A DNA stretch of 64,000 nucleotides. Origin: Beroe forskalii (taxonomy: Eukaryota; Ctenophora; Nuda; Beroida; Beroidae). The notes under the pieces are model-generated. The model worked only from the letters and a program-made list of their open reading frames with translations, was not told the DNA's origin and did no database searches. Every line of letters begins with the position of its first letter. Position 1 is the stretch's first letter. Below are positions 30,695-43,480 of the stretch, piece by piece. The DNA is taken from positions 266,601 to 330,600 of the forward strand of contig WFMF01000192.1 in NCBI GenBank assembly GCA_011033025.1, read 5' to 3'. Position numbers and translations under genes: made by a program.

Positions 30695-30842
30695 AACGAG
30701 GTGCAGTTCTGATGACGTAAAAACATCAGCTAGATCCTGTTACATGAGATCCTGAGGTGTAACTAGGTGCAGTTCTGATGAGGTAAAAACAGGGTCCTGT
30801 TACATGAGATCCTGAGGTGTAACTAGGTGCAGTTCTGATGAC
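30695..30842 (+). repeat. Tandem repeat of about 60-66 bp
   Basis: Three copies of aggtgcagttctgatga (near 30699, 30764 and 30824), separated by gatcctgttacatgagatcc-like spacers. Borders satellite A. Confidence 0.7.
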
Positions 30843-33800
30843 GGGATACTCGACGGAACTTTCCCTAAGGATCGCAAAATTGGTGCCGAGAATCCATCAC
30901 GATGATGCTTTATAGCAGTAAACCACTCCCTCTACGCTTCTGAATCACTGTTAAGCCTTTAAAAAGTTCGCGGGCCCTCTTACCAAGGGTCCCGGACCCT
31001 TGACGGATATTATCATGTGGTTAGAAACATTGGTGCCGAGAACCCATCACAAAGATGCTTCATAGCAGTAAACCACTCCCTCTACGCTTCTAAATCACTG
31101 TTTAGCCTATAAAAGGTTCCCGGACCCTCTTACCGAGGGTCCCGGATCCAGGGTCCCGGACCCTAGGGTCCGGGACCCTTGACGGATCTTATCCTGTGGA
31201 TCGGAAAATTGGTGCCGAGAACCCATCACGATGATACTTTATAGCAGTAAACCACTCCCTCTACGCTTCTTAATCACTGTTTAGCCTATAAAAGGTTCGC
31301 AGGCCCTCTTACCGAGGGTCCAGGATCCAGGGTCCCGACACTAGGGTCCGGGACCCTTGACGGATCTTTTCCTGTGGATCGGAAAATTGGTGCCGAGAAC
31401 CCATCACGATGATACTTTATAGCAGTAAACCACTCCCTATAGGCTTCTACATCACGGTCTAGCCTATAAAGGTTCCCTGACCCTCTTACCGAGGGTCCCG
31501 GATCCCGGACCCTAGGGTCCGGGACCCTAGACGGAACTTTTCCTGTGGATCGGAAAATTGGTGCCGAGAACCCATCACGATGATACTTTATAGCAGTAAA
31601 CCACTGCCTCTAGGCTTCTATATCATGGTTTAGCCTATAAAAGGTTTCCGGACCCTCTTACCGAGGGTCCCGGATCCAGGGTCCCGGACCCTTGACGGAC
31701 CCTAGGGTCCGGGACCCTAGACGGAACTTTTCCTGTGGATCGGAAAATTGGTGCCGAGAACCCATCACGATGATACTTTATAGCAGTAAACCACTGCCTC
31801 TAGGCTTCTACATCACGGTCTAGCCTATAAAAGGTTCCCGGACCCTCTTACCGAGGGTCCCGGATCCAGGGTCCCGGACCCTTGACGGACCCTAGGGTCC
31901 GGGACCCTTGACGGATCTTTTCCTGTGGATCGGAAAATTGATGCCGAGAACCCATCAGGATGATACTTTATAGCAGTAAACCACTCCCTATAGGCTGCTA
32001 CATCACGGTCTAGCCTATAAAAGGTTCCCGGACCCTCTTACCGAGGGTTCCGGATCCAGGGTCCCGGACCCTAGGGTCCGGGACCCTAGACGGAACTTTT
32101 CCTGTGGATCGGAAAATTGGTGCCGAGAACCCATCACGACGATACTTTATACTTTTATAGCAGTAAACCACTGCCTCTAGGCTTCTACATCACGGTTTAG
32201 CCTATAAAAGGTTCCCGGACCCTTTTACCGAGGGTCCCGGACCCTAGGGTCCGGGACCCTAGACGGAACTTTTCCTGTGGATCGGAAAATTGGTGCCGAG
32301 ACCCCATCACGATGATACTTTATAGCAGTAAACCACTCCCTATAGGCTTCTACATCACGGTTTAGCCTATTATAGGTTCCCGGACCCTCTTACCGAGGGT
32401 CCCGGATCCAGGGTCCCGGACCCTTGACGGACCCTAGGGTCCGGGACCCTTGACGGATCTTTTCCTGTGGATAGGAAAATTGATGCCGAGAACCCATCAC
32501 GATGATAGCTTATAGCAGTAAACCACTCCCTATAGGCTTCTACATCACGGTCTAGCCTATAAAAGGTTTCCGGACCCTCTTACCGAGGGTCCCGGATCCA
32601 GGGTCCCGGACCCTTGACGGACCCTAGGGTCCGGGACCCTAGACGGAACTTTTCCTGTGGATCGGAAAATTGATGCCGAGAACCCATCACGATGATACTT
32701 TATAGCAGTAAACCACTCCCTATAGGCTTCTACATCACGGTCTAGCCTATAAAAGATTCCCGGACCCTCTTACCGAGGGTCCCGGATCCAGGGTCCCGGA
32801 CCCTAGGGTCCGGGACCCTTGACGGATCTTTTCCTATGGATCGGAAAATTGATGCCGAGAACCCATCACGATGATACTTTTATAGCAGTAAACCACTCCC
32901 TATAGGCTGCTACATCATCACGGTCTAGCATATAAAGGTTCCCGGACCCTCTTACCGAGGGTTCCGGATCCAGGGTCCCGGACCCTAGGGTCCGGGACCC
33001 TAGACGGAACTTTTCCTGTGGATCGGAAAATTGGTGCCGAGACCCCATCACGATGATACTTTATAGCAGTAAACCACTCCCTATAGGCTTCTACATCACG
33101 GTTTAGCCTATAATAGGTTCCCGGACCCTCTTACCGAGGGTCCCGGATCCAGGGTCCCGGACCCTTGACGGACCCTAGGGTCCGGGACCCTTGACGGATC
33201 TTTTCCTGTGGATCGGAAAATTGATGCCGAGAACCCATCACGATGATACTTTATAGCAGTTAACCACTCCCTATAGGCTTCTACATCACGGTCTGGCCTA
33301 TAAAAGGTTCCCGGACCCTCTAACTGAGGGTCCCGGACCCTAGGGTCCGGGACCCTAGACGGAACTTTTCCTGTGGATCGGAAAATTGGTGCCGAGAACC
33401 CATCACGATGATACTTTATAGCAGTAAACCACTCCCTATAGGCTTCTACATCACGGTCTAGCCTATAAAAGGTTCCCGGACCCTCTTACCGAGGGTCCCG
33501 GATCCAGGGTCCCGGACCCTTGACGGACCCTAGGGTCCGGGACCCTTGACGGATTTTTTTCTGTGGATCGGAAAATTGGTGCCGAGAACCCATCACGATG
33601 ATACTTTATAGCAGTAAACCACTGCCTCTAGGCTTCTACATCACGGTTTAGCCTATAAAAGGTTTCCGGACCCTCTTACCGAGGGTCCCGGATCCAGGGT
33701 CCCGGACCCTAGGGTCCGGGACCCTTGACGGATCTTTTCCTGTGGATCGGAAAATTGATGCCGAGAACCCATCACGATGATACTTTATAGCAGTAAACCA

Positions 33801-36010
33801 CTCCCTATAGGCTGCTACATCACGGTCTAGCATATAAAAGGTTCCCGGACCCTCTTACCGAGGGTTCCGGATCCAGGGTCCCGGACCCTAGGGTCCGGGA
33901 CCCTAGGGTCCGGGACTCTATACGGAACTTTTCCTGTGGATCGGAAAATTAGTGCCGAGAACCCATCACGACGATACTTTATAGCAGTAAACCACTGCCT
34001 CTAGGCTTCTACATCACGGTTTAGCCTATAAAAGGTTCCCGGACCCTTTTACCGAGGGTCCCGGATCCAGGGTCCCGGACCCTTGACGGACCCTAGGGTC
34101 CGGGACCCTTGACGGATCTTTTCCTGTGGATCGGAAAATTGATGCCGAGAACCCATCACGATGATACTTTATAGCAGTTAACCACTCCCTATAGGCTTCT
34201 ACATCACGGTCTGGCCTATAAAAGGTTTCCGGACCCTCTTACTGAGGGTCCCGGACCCTAGGGTCCGGGACCCTAGACGGAACTTTTCCTGTGGATCGGA
34301 AAATTGGTGCCGAGAACCCATCACGATGATACTTTATAGCAGTAAACCACTCCCTATAGGCTTCTACATCACGGTCTAGCCTATAAAAGGTTCCCGGACC
34401 CTCTTACCGAGGGTCCCGGATCCAGGTCCCGGACCCTTGACGGACCCTAGGGTCCGGGACCTAGACGGAACTTTTCCTGTGGATCGGAAAATTGGTGCCG
34501 AGACCCCATCACGATGATACTTTATAGCAGTAAACCACTCCCTATAGGCTTCTACATCACGGTTTAGCCTATTATAGGTTCCTGGACCCTCTTACCGAGG
34601 GTCCCGGACCCTTGACGGACCCTAGGGTCCGGGACCCTTGACGGATCTTTTCCTGTGGATCGGAAAATTGATGCCGAGAACCCATCACGATGATACTTTA
34701 TGGCAGTAAACCACTCCCTATAGGCTTCTACATCACGGTCTAGCCTATAAAAGGTTTCCGGACCCTCTTACCGAGGGTCCCGGATCCAGGGTCCCGGACC
34801 CTTGACGGACCCTAGGGTCCGGGACCCTAGACGGAACTTTTCCTGTGGATCGGAAAATTGATGCCGAGAACCCATCACGATGATACTTTATAGCAGTAAA
34901 CCAATGCCTCTAGGCTTCTACATCACGGTTTAGCCTATAAAAGGTTTCCGGACCCTCTTACCGAGGGTCCCGGATCCAGGGTCCCGGACCCTAGGGTCCG
35001 GGACCCTAGACGGAACTTTTCCTGTGGATCGGAAAATTGGTGCCGAGAACCCATCACGATGATACTTTATAGCAGTAAACCACTGCCTCTAGGCTTCTAC
35101 ATCACGGTCTAGCCTATAAAAGGTTCCCGGACCCTCTTACCGAGGGTCCCGGATCCAGGTCCCCGGACCCTTGACGGACCCTAGGGTCCGGGACCCTTGA
35201 CGGATCTTTCCTGTGGATCGGAAAATTGATGCCGAGAACCCCATCACGATGATACTTTATAGCAGTAAACCACTCCCTATAGGCTGCTACATCACGGTCT
35301 AGCCTATAAAAGGTTCCCGGACCTCTTGAGGGTTCCGGATCCAGATCCCGGACCTAGGTCCGGGACCCTAGACAGAGCCGGGAACTTTCCTGTGGATCGG
35401 AAAATTGGTGCCGAGAACCCATCACGACAATACTTTATAGCAGTAAACCACTGCCTCTAGGCTTCTACATCACGGTTTAGCCTATAAAGGGTTCCCGGAC
35501 CCTTTTACCGAGGGTTCCCGGACCTAGGGTCCGGGACCCTAGACAGATCTTTCCTGTGGATCGGAAAATTGATGCCGGGAACCCATCACGATGATACCTT
35601 AGCAGTAAACCTCTCCCTATAGGCTGCTATCACGGTCTAGCCTATAAAGGTTCCCGGACCCTCTTACCGAGGGTTCGGGATCCAGGGTCCCCGGACCCTT
35701 CCGTCCGGGACCCTCCTGATTTTCTCTGGATCGGAAAATTGGTTCCGAGACCCCATCACGATGTGATAACCTTTTATAGGCAGTAAACCACTCCCTATAG
35801 GCTTTCAATCTACATGATGGTTTATCCAGGGTCCCGTGATAGGTTCTCGGACCCTCTTACCACAGGAAACGATCCGGATCAGGTCCCGGGGTCCCTTGGG
35901 TCCGGACCCCGGGACCCTAGGGGTCGGGACCTGACGGAACTTTTCCTGTGGATCGGAAAATTGATGCCGAGAAGTGGTTTATGCTATAAAGCAGTAAACC
36001 AATGGGTTCT
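30843..36010 (+). repeat. Satellite A, plus orientation
   Basis: Tandem units of about 171-190 bp. Each has an AT-richer half (gatcggaaaattggtgccga, catcacgatgatactttata, gcagtaaaccactccctata) and a GC-rich half of nested palindromes (ccctcttaccgagggtcccg, ggaccctagggtccgggacc). Unit length varies by loss or gain of gggtccc/ttgacggaccc blocks. Units are very uniform to about 35200, then become ragged with many indels. Short open frames recur with the unit and are not genes. Confidence 0.95.
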
Positions 36011-38480
36011 AGGCACCAATTTTCCGATCCACAGTTTAGCCTAAAGGTTCCCGGACCCTCTTACCGAGGGTCCGGACCCAGGATCCGGGACCCTCGGTAA
36101 GAGGTCCCTAGAACCTTTCCTAGACCGTGATGTTGGGGTGCCGAGAGGCCATCACGATACTGCTATAAAGTATCATCGTGATGGGGTCTCGGCACGGTTT
36201 AATTTTAATAGGTTCCCGGACCCTCTTACCGAGGGTCCCGTCTAGGGTCCCCGGACCCTTGGGTCAGGACCCTGGATCCGGGACCCTCGGTAAGAGGGTC
36301 CGGGGAACCTTTTATAGGCTAGACCGTGATGTAGAAGCCTATAGGAGTGGTTTACTGCTATAAAGTATCATCGTGATGGGTTCTCGGCACCAATTTCCGA
36401 TCCACAGGAAAAAGATCCGTCAAGGGTCCCGGACCTAGGGTCCGTCATGGGTCAGGACCTGGATCCGGGACCCTCGGTAAGAGGGTCCAGGGAACCTTTT
36501 ATAGGCTAAACCGTGATGTAGAAGCCTATAGGGAGTGGTTTACTGCTATAAAAGTATCATCGTGATGGGTTCTCGGCATCAATTTTCCGATCCACAGGAA
36601 AGATCCGTCAAGGGTCCCGGACCCTAGGGGTCCGTCAAGGGTCCGGGACCCTGGATCCGGGACCCTCGGTAAGAGGTCAGGAACCTTTTATAAAACCGTG
36701 ATGTAGAAGCCTAGAGGCAGTGGTTTACTGCTATAAAGTATCATCGTGATGGGGTCTCGGCATCAATTTTCCGATCCACAGGAAAAAGATCCGTCAGGGT
36801 CCCGGACCCTAGGGTCCGTCAAGGTCCGGGACCTGGATCCGGGACCCTCGGTAAGAGGGTCCGGGAACCTTTTATAGGCTAAACCGTGATGTAGAAGCCT
36901 AGAGGCAGTGGTTTACTGCTATAAAGTATCATCGTGATGGGTTCTCGGCATCAATTTTCCGATCCACAGGAAAAGATCCGTCAAGGGTCCCGGACCCTAG
37001 GGTCCGTCAAGGGTCCGGGACCCTGGATCCGGGACCCTCGGTAAGAGGGTCCGGGAACCTTTTATAGGCTAAACCGTGATGTAGAAGCCTATAGGGGAGT
37101 GGTTTACTGCTATAAGTATCATCGTGATGGGGTCTCGGCACCAATTTTCCGATCCACAGGAAAAGTTCCGTCTAGGGTCCCGGACCCTAGGGTCCGTCAA
37201 GGGTCCGGGACCCTGGATCCGGGACCCTCGGTAAGAGGGTCCGGGAACCTTTTATAGGCTAAACCGTGATGTAGAAGCCTAGAGGCAGTGGTTTACTGCT
37301 ATAAAAATATCATCGTGATGGGTTCTCGGCACCAATTTTCCGATCCACAGGAAAAGATCCGTCAAGGGTCCGGACCCCTCTGGGTCTGATCCTACGGGTA
37401 TCCGTCAGGGTCCGTCAAGGGCCAAGGACCCTGGATCCGGAGACCCTCGGTAAGAGGGTCCAAACCTTTATAGGCTAGACCGTGATGTAGAAGCCTATAG
37501 GGAGTGGTTTACTGCTATAAAGTATCATCGTGATGGGTTCTCGGCACCAATTTTCCGATCCACAGGAAAAGTTCCGTCTAGGGTCCCGGACCTAAGGGTC
37601 CGTCAAGGGTCCGGGACCTGGATCCGGACCCTCGGTAAGAGGGGGTCCGGGAACCTTTTTATAGGCTAAACCGTGATGTAGAAGCCTAGGGCAGTGGTTT
37701 ACTGCTATAAAGTATCATCGTGATGGGTTCTCGGCACCAATTTTCCGATCCACAGGAAAAGTTCCGTCTAGGGTCCCGGACCCTAGGGTCCGGGACCCTG
37801 GATCCGGGACCCTCGGTAAGAGGGTAAAGGAAATCTTTATAGGCTAAACCGTGATGTAGAAGCCTAGATGAAAAAAGGTTTACTGCTGCAGTGGTTTACT
37901 GCTATGAAAGCCCTTTTTGGGGTCCTGGGACCCTAGGTCTGGGACCGTGATTTTCCGAAGCCTATGGGTCCGGGGAACCTTCATAGGCTAAACCGTGATT
38001 CCGTTTACTGCTATAAGTATCATCGTGATGGGTTCTCGGCACCAATTTTCCGATCCACAGGAAAAGATCCTTTACCCTAGGGTCCGGGATGGGTCCGGGA
38101 CCCTGGATAAGACTCATAAGAGGGTCCGGGACCCTGGATAAGCTACCCGTGATGTGATGCCCTCGGGATCAATTTTTCATCGTGATGGGTTCTCAACCCG
38201 ATCCATAAAGATCCGTCAAGGGTCCCCGTGGGTCCGTCTGGGGTCCAGACCCTGGATCCGGGACCCTCGGTAAGAGGGTCCGGGATCGTTTTTATAGGCT
38301 AAACCATGATTATAGAAGCCTAGAGGCAGTGGTTTACTGCTATAAAGTATCATCTTGATGGGTTCTCGGAACCAATTTTCCGATCCATTGGTGAAAGGAG
38401 TCATGGGTCCCTGGATCCAGTACGGACCCCAGGACCTGGGATCAGGTTCTCAAGACCCTCGGAAGAAGGGTCCGGGAACC
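36011..38480 (-). repeat. Satellite A, minus orientation
   Basis: Same unit inverted: the order is now caccaattttccgatccaca, then gatcc-gtcaagggtcc, then ctcggtaagagggtcc, then aaaccgtgatgtagaagcct. The switch lies near 35980-36030. Copies from about 37350 on are increasingly degraded and end in scrambled fragments. Confidence 0.92.
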
Positions 38481-39255
38481 TCGATGAAGGGTCTGCGAGA
38501 GTACGGCAAAGAACCGTGAAAGGTCCATCAGGGAACCGTGAGGGATCCATGGACCGTGAAGGATCCGTCAAAAGAACCGTGACCTAGGAGGATCCGTCAG
38601 GGAACCGTGAAAGGGTCCATCAGGGAACCGTGAAGGGTCCGTCAGGTAACCGTGATGGGTTCCCTCAGGGGGTGGTTTGAAGGGTCCGTCAGGGAACCGT
38701 GAAGGATCCGTCAGGGGAACCGTGGAGGATCCGTCAGGGAACCGTGAAGGGTCCATCGGGAACCGTGAAGGGTCCGTCAGGTAACCGTGAAGGATCCGTC
38801 AGGGAACCGTGAAGGGTCCGTCAGGGAACCGTGAAGGATCCGTCAGGGAACCGTGAAGGGTCCGTCAGGGAGCCGTGAAGGGTCCATCAGGGAAATCTGA
38901 AGGGTCCAAGACCCCCTTCAACAGAGGGTCCGGGACCCCTCAATTGAGGGTCCGGGACCCTCTATGAGGAACCGAGGGGTCCGTCAAGGAACCGTGAGGG
39001 TCCGTCAAGGAACCGTGAAGGGTCCGTCGAGATCCATGAAGGGTCCGTCAGAGAACCGTGAGGGTCCGTCAAGGAACCGTCAAGGAACCATGAGGGTCCG
39101 TCAAGGAACCGTCAAGGGTCCGTCAGGAACCATCAAGGTCCGTCAAAGGAACCATCAAGGTCCGTCAAGGGTCCGGGACCCTGCCAGGCGTCCCGGACCA
39201 AGGGTCCGTCAAGGGTCCGTCAAGGGGTCCCCTCCGTCGGCAGAGTACCAAGTTG
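38481..39255 (-). repeat. Minisatellite B, minus orientation
   Basis: About 20-21 bp units such as gtcagggaaccgtgaaggat, changing toward the right to gtcaaggaaccgtgagggtc. It ends with cggcagagtaccaagttgcc, which is found reverse-complemented at 58246-58265. Confidence 0.93.
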
Positions 39256-39602
39256 CCTAATAGGGTTGATTTTAAGCTAGGGATTAGCGTCACAGACATT
39301 TATTTATAACTTTATACGTAAATGCTCAATCTCTCCTAAATTTTGTTCGTGAGGTACTATTTGTGTGTTTAACATCCGTTCCAAATTTCAGAAAGATCGA
39401 TTGATTAATTTTTTGAGTTATGAGCATATGTCTGTGACGCTAATAGGGCTGATTTTAGGCTAGGGATTAGCGTCACAGACATTTATTTATAACTTTATAT
39501 GTAAATGCTCAATCTCTCCTAAATTTTGTTCGTGAGGTACTATTTGTGTGTTAAACATCCGTTCCAAATTTCAGAAAGATCGATTGATTAACTTTTGAGT
39601 TA
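39256..39602 (+). repeat. Satellite C, first block
   Basis: About 183-bp units: gcgtcacagacatttattta, aatgctcaatctctcctaaa, ttgttcgtgaggtactattt, aaacatccgttccaaatttc, gatcgattgattaatttttg, agcatatgtctgtgacgc, then a linker with agggttgattttaggctagg. The 13-base start gcgtcacagacat is the reverse complement of the 13-base end atgtctgtgacgc. Confidence 0.95.
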
Positions 39603-40387
39603 TTTTATATATAATTTCGTAGGCATTTATGTCTGTCTGTGCGGGCGCACAGACATTTATTTGCCAAGAAAATATCAACTTATCAAGAGAAACGAACGGG
39701 AAAATGTACTTATTGGTGCCGTTGTCATGGGTACTGGAAACTTGCAGGTTATGATCAGTTGTATGCTTTCTGATACGTTGCTTAACTGCCGTTCCAAATT
39801 TCAGAAAGATCATTTGAAATTAAAGATTTGAGTTATGAGAATAGGTATGGCTGGCATCGAGGAAGTATAGGTGAATTTCCCTTATGAATCAGTGGCAATG
39901 GTCGGTAAATTTATTAAATCGATGATTAAAATGGTTTCAACTAAATTATGTAAATCGAGCAATTATTGAATGAAATTTAAGATTAACCAAGGCAAAATCA
40001 AATTGAGCAAATTGGGCATGGCATATATTATTGCGAATTCGGGAATCTTGGCGTAAATCAATGCGCAATTCAACGTTCAGTATGCATGCACGGTTCTCAG
40101 TTTGCAGTCAAAAGTTTGCAGTCAAATTAACTTCGTCATACAATTGCAATTAGACAAAACTGACCATCATGGGACAGCATTACTTAAAGTGACAAACGGA
40201 TTACTGTAAATTTTGCTCCTTCATAAACTTTTTCATATTTAAAAATTTGCTGCTGGCGTGAATGTATTAATTGTTTCCATTCTTCAATGCGTTAAGAATA
40301 GAAAAATTACTTGATAACTTGAATTGCAATTTCGAATTCTGTGCAGGGAGGCCAGGGTTGATTTAGCAGGCCCAACGGGCCTGCTAG
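39603..40387 (+). mobile_element. Non-autonomous Helitron copy with damaged 5' end
   Basis: The 3' end is the hairpin GCAGGCCC-AAC-GGGCCTGC then TAG (CTAG terminus), followed by T of satellite C. The 5' end (tatatataatttcgtagg) is diverged, and the left satellite flank does not match the right flank, so about 50 bp of satellite was lost at the junction. Inside is a stretch similar to satellite C (ccgttccaaatttcagaaag, then gagttatgag). Confidence 0.75.
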
Positions 40388-41500
40388 TTTATTTATAACT
40401 TTATACGTAAATGCTCAATCTCTCCTAAATTTTGTTCGTGAGGTACTATTTGTGTGTTAAACATCCGTTCCAAATTTCAGAAAGATCGATTGATTAATTT
40501 TTGAGTTATGAGCATATGTCTGTGACGCTTAATAGGGTTGATTTTAGGCTAGGGATTAGCGTCACAGACATTTATTTATAACTTTATACGAAAATGCTCA
40601 ATCTCTCCTAAATTTTGTTCGTGAGGTACTATTTGTGTGTTAAACATCCGTTCCAAATTTCAGAAAGATCGATTGATTAATTTTTGAGTTATGAGCATAT
40701 GTCTGTAACGCTTAATATGGTTGATTTTGGGTTAGGATTAGCGTCACAGACATTTATTTATAACTTTATACGTAAATGCTCAATCTCTCCTAAATTTTGT
40801 TCGTGAGGTACTATTTGTGTGTTAAACATCCGTTCCAAATTTCAGAAAGATCGATTGATTAATTTTTGAGTTATGAGCATATGTCTGTGACGCTTAATAG
40901 GGTTGATTTTAGGCTAGGGATTAGCGTCACAGACATTTATTTATAACTTTATACGTAAATGCTCAATCTCTCCTAAATTTTGTTCGTGAGGTACTATTTG
41001 TGTGTTAAACATCCGTTCCAAATTTCAGAAAGATCGATTGATTAATTTTTGAGTTATGAGCATATGTCTGTGACGCTTAATAGGGTTGATTTTAGGCTAG
41101 TATAGGGATTAGCGTCACAGACATTTATTTATAACTTTATACGTAAATGCTCAATCTCTCCTAAATTTTGTACGTGAGGTACTATTTGTGTGTTAAACAT
41201 CCGTTCCAAATTTCAGAAAGATCGATTGATTAATTTTTGAGTTATGAGCATATGTCTGTGAAAATATCCATTGGGTTGATTTTAGCCAAATATTAGGTGT
41301 CACAGACATTTATTTATAACTTTATATGTAAATGCTGAATCTCTCTAAAATTTTGTTCGTGAGGTACTATTTGTGTGTTAAACATCCGTTCCAAATTTCA
41401 GAAAGATCGATTGATTAATTTTTGAGTTATGAGCATATGTCTGTGACGCTTAATAGGGTTGATTTTAGGCTAGGGATTAGCGTCACAGACATTTATTTAT
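40388..41500 (+). repeat. Satellite C, second block
   Basis: About six units with very high mutual similarity. One unit has an extra tata (near 41100), and another has the linker partly replaced (41260-41300). Confidence 0.95.
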
Positions 41501-43480
41501 AACTTTATACGAAATGCTAATCTCTCCTCTCCAGAATTTAATAAACATTCCAAATTAAAATCATTGACTTCGCTCCGCCTCGAGTACTCCCAGTGATAGC
41601 AAACTCTTCATTTCAAACAGCCTTCCACTAGACATTTATTTAAAACAAAAATGCCTAACCAGATGTTGTTCCCTCATTGCCGTTAAAATCCACTTTCAGA
41701 CACTTAAAATGAGCAAATGTCTCACCGAAAAACTAACTACAAAACATTTATTTATAACTAGCTGATGGTGAACTTCCTAGAATTTTGTTCAAATTATATT
41801 TGTGTGTTAAACATCAGTTCAAAAACTTAAATTAGGAAGAAATTTAAAGTTTATTTAAATGAAAACTCAATTTTGTTCAGATCTATTTGTGTGTTAAAGA
41901 TGGCTCAAAAGACTCAAACAAGAACACAGGCTATGGCTTAATTTTTATGAAAATTCAGGATACTCAGGAATAGGTAAGCTCAACAATTCTAACTCTGTCT
42001 TCCATCCGCCGAATCTCACTGCATCACTGTCAGCGCACAAAAACTCCCTCATGGAACACACAGAACAAAAACATAATATTCTACAGTGACTCCCAAGCCA
42101 CTATTAAAGCTCTTCAAAAAACCAAAATAACATCCGAAACCATTAAGATTTGCAATGACATATGTCAATAACCTTTGCCAGACAAAACAATCAGGTATCC
42201 ATTAACTGGATTCCAGGTCACAGTAACCATGATGGAAATGAAATTGCAGACTCACTTGCAAAAATGTCTGTGACTCTGACAACCTTGAATGATAACATCA
42301 AAATACCACACAAACAATTATATCCAAGCTGAAGAACTACTATACTGAAGCCCAATCTAAATAAATTTTGTATCAACAGGTTCTATTTGACTGTTAAACA
42401 TCCGTTTAAAATTTCAGAAAAATCAATTTCAAATTTTGAATTAAGCATATGTCTGTTGCTCAACAACAACCTCAATGCTCAATCTCTCCTATTTTTGTGA
42501 AATATGAATACTGCGTCTTTCCAAAACTCAGGGGTCCGTTCCAAACAGCAATTTAATAGAAACATCCCAAAAAGAAAAAATTGATTAATTTTTGAGTTGT
42601 AGAGGATATCATAGGTTTTAACAAATTAGCGTCACAACATTTATTTCATAAACTTTTAACAAAACTGAATGCTTTAACAAAATCCTAAATTTTGTTCCTA
42701 GGTACTATTTGATAAACCAAACATCCTGTTCCAAATTTCAGAAAGATCATCAGATTAATTTTTGAGTTATGAGCATATGTCTGTGACGCTTAATAGGGTT
42801 GATTTTTGGAACTAGGATTAGCCATTGAGACATTTATTTAAACTTTATCGTAAATGCTCAATCTCTTTTTTGTTCACAGTCTTGGTTGGGTCAGGCCAAA
42901 TTTCAGAAAGATGTGATCCATTTTTGACGAAGGGATTTGGTACAATAGCCACCTTCGGCTGATTGACCTAATCTTTATAGGCAAGCATTGACTTGCTTTG
43001 CAGTCCGTTTGAAGCCAAATTTTAGCGTTGGTTGAAATTTTTGAGACCTTGGGTCCAGGACTGGATTATTTCTCAGCCCAGGATATTTATATAACTTTAT
43101 ATGCCTAAATTTTAAATTTTGTTCCCTGAGGTACTATTTGTGTGTTAAACATCCGTTCCAAATTTCAGAAAGATCGATTGATTAATTTTTAAGTTGTCCG
43201 GATTAGCGTCACAGACATTTATTTATCCAACTTTATACGTAAATGCTCAATCTCTCCTAAATTTTTTTGTTGAGGGTACTATTTGTGTGTTAAACATTTA
43301 TTCCAAATTTCAGAAAGATCGATTGATTAAATTTTTGTTATGAGCAAAAAAGTCTGTGATTAATTTTAATTGATTTTAATCAGTCAAAATGTCAATGCAT
43401 TTTTCTTATAACTTTATACCTAAAATGCAAAAGTGTAAATAAATTTTGTTCGCCATTCACCTATTTTGTTTATGTTATGA
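41501..43480 (+). repeat. Degenerate satellite C zone
   Basis: Recognisable pieces (catttatttataac, gtgtgttaaacatc, aatttcagaaagat) are mixed with insertions, deletions and foreign sequence, in sharp contrast to uniform copies on both sides. It contains an RNase H fragment (42030-42270) and an unassigned stretch near 42880-43080. Confidence 0.75.
42030..42270 (+). pseudogene. RNase H domain fragment of a retroelement
   Basis: Translates as NIIFYSDSQATIKALQKTK and, after a frameshift near 42170-42195, as WIPGHSNHDGNEIADSLAK. These are the second-strand Asp (SDS) and the final His and Asp motifs (PGHSNHDGNEIAD) of retroelement RNase H, seen for example in I/Jockey-type LINEs. No RT or endonuclease was recognised beside it. 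It is embedded in degraded satellite C, so it is a captured or insertion remnant. Confidence 0.72.

Noticed and set aside
30843-38480. Many 60-codon open frames in satellite A
   Set aside because: They recur with the repeat unit, shift with indels and have no protein motif.
38964-39260. 98-codon Arg/Gly/Pro-rich open frame in minisatellite B
   Set aside because: Product of a unit length near a multiple of three; the mirror array gives similar frames on the other strand.
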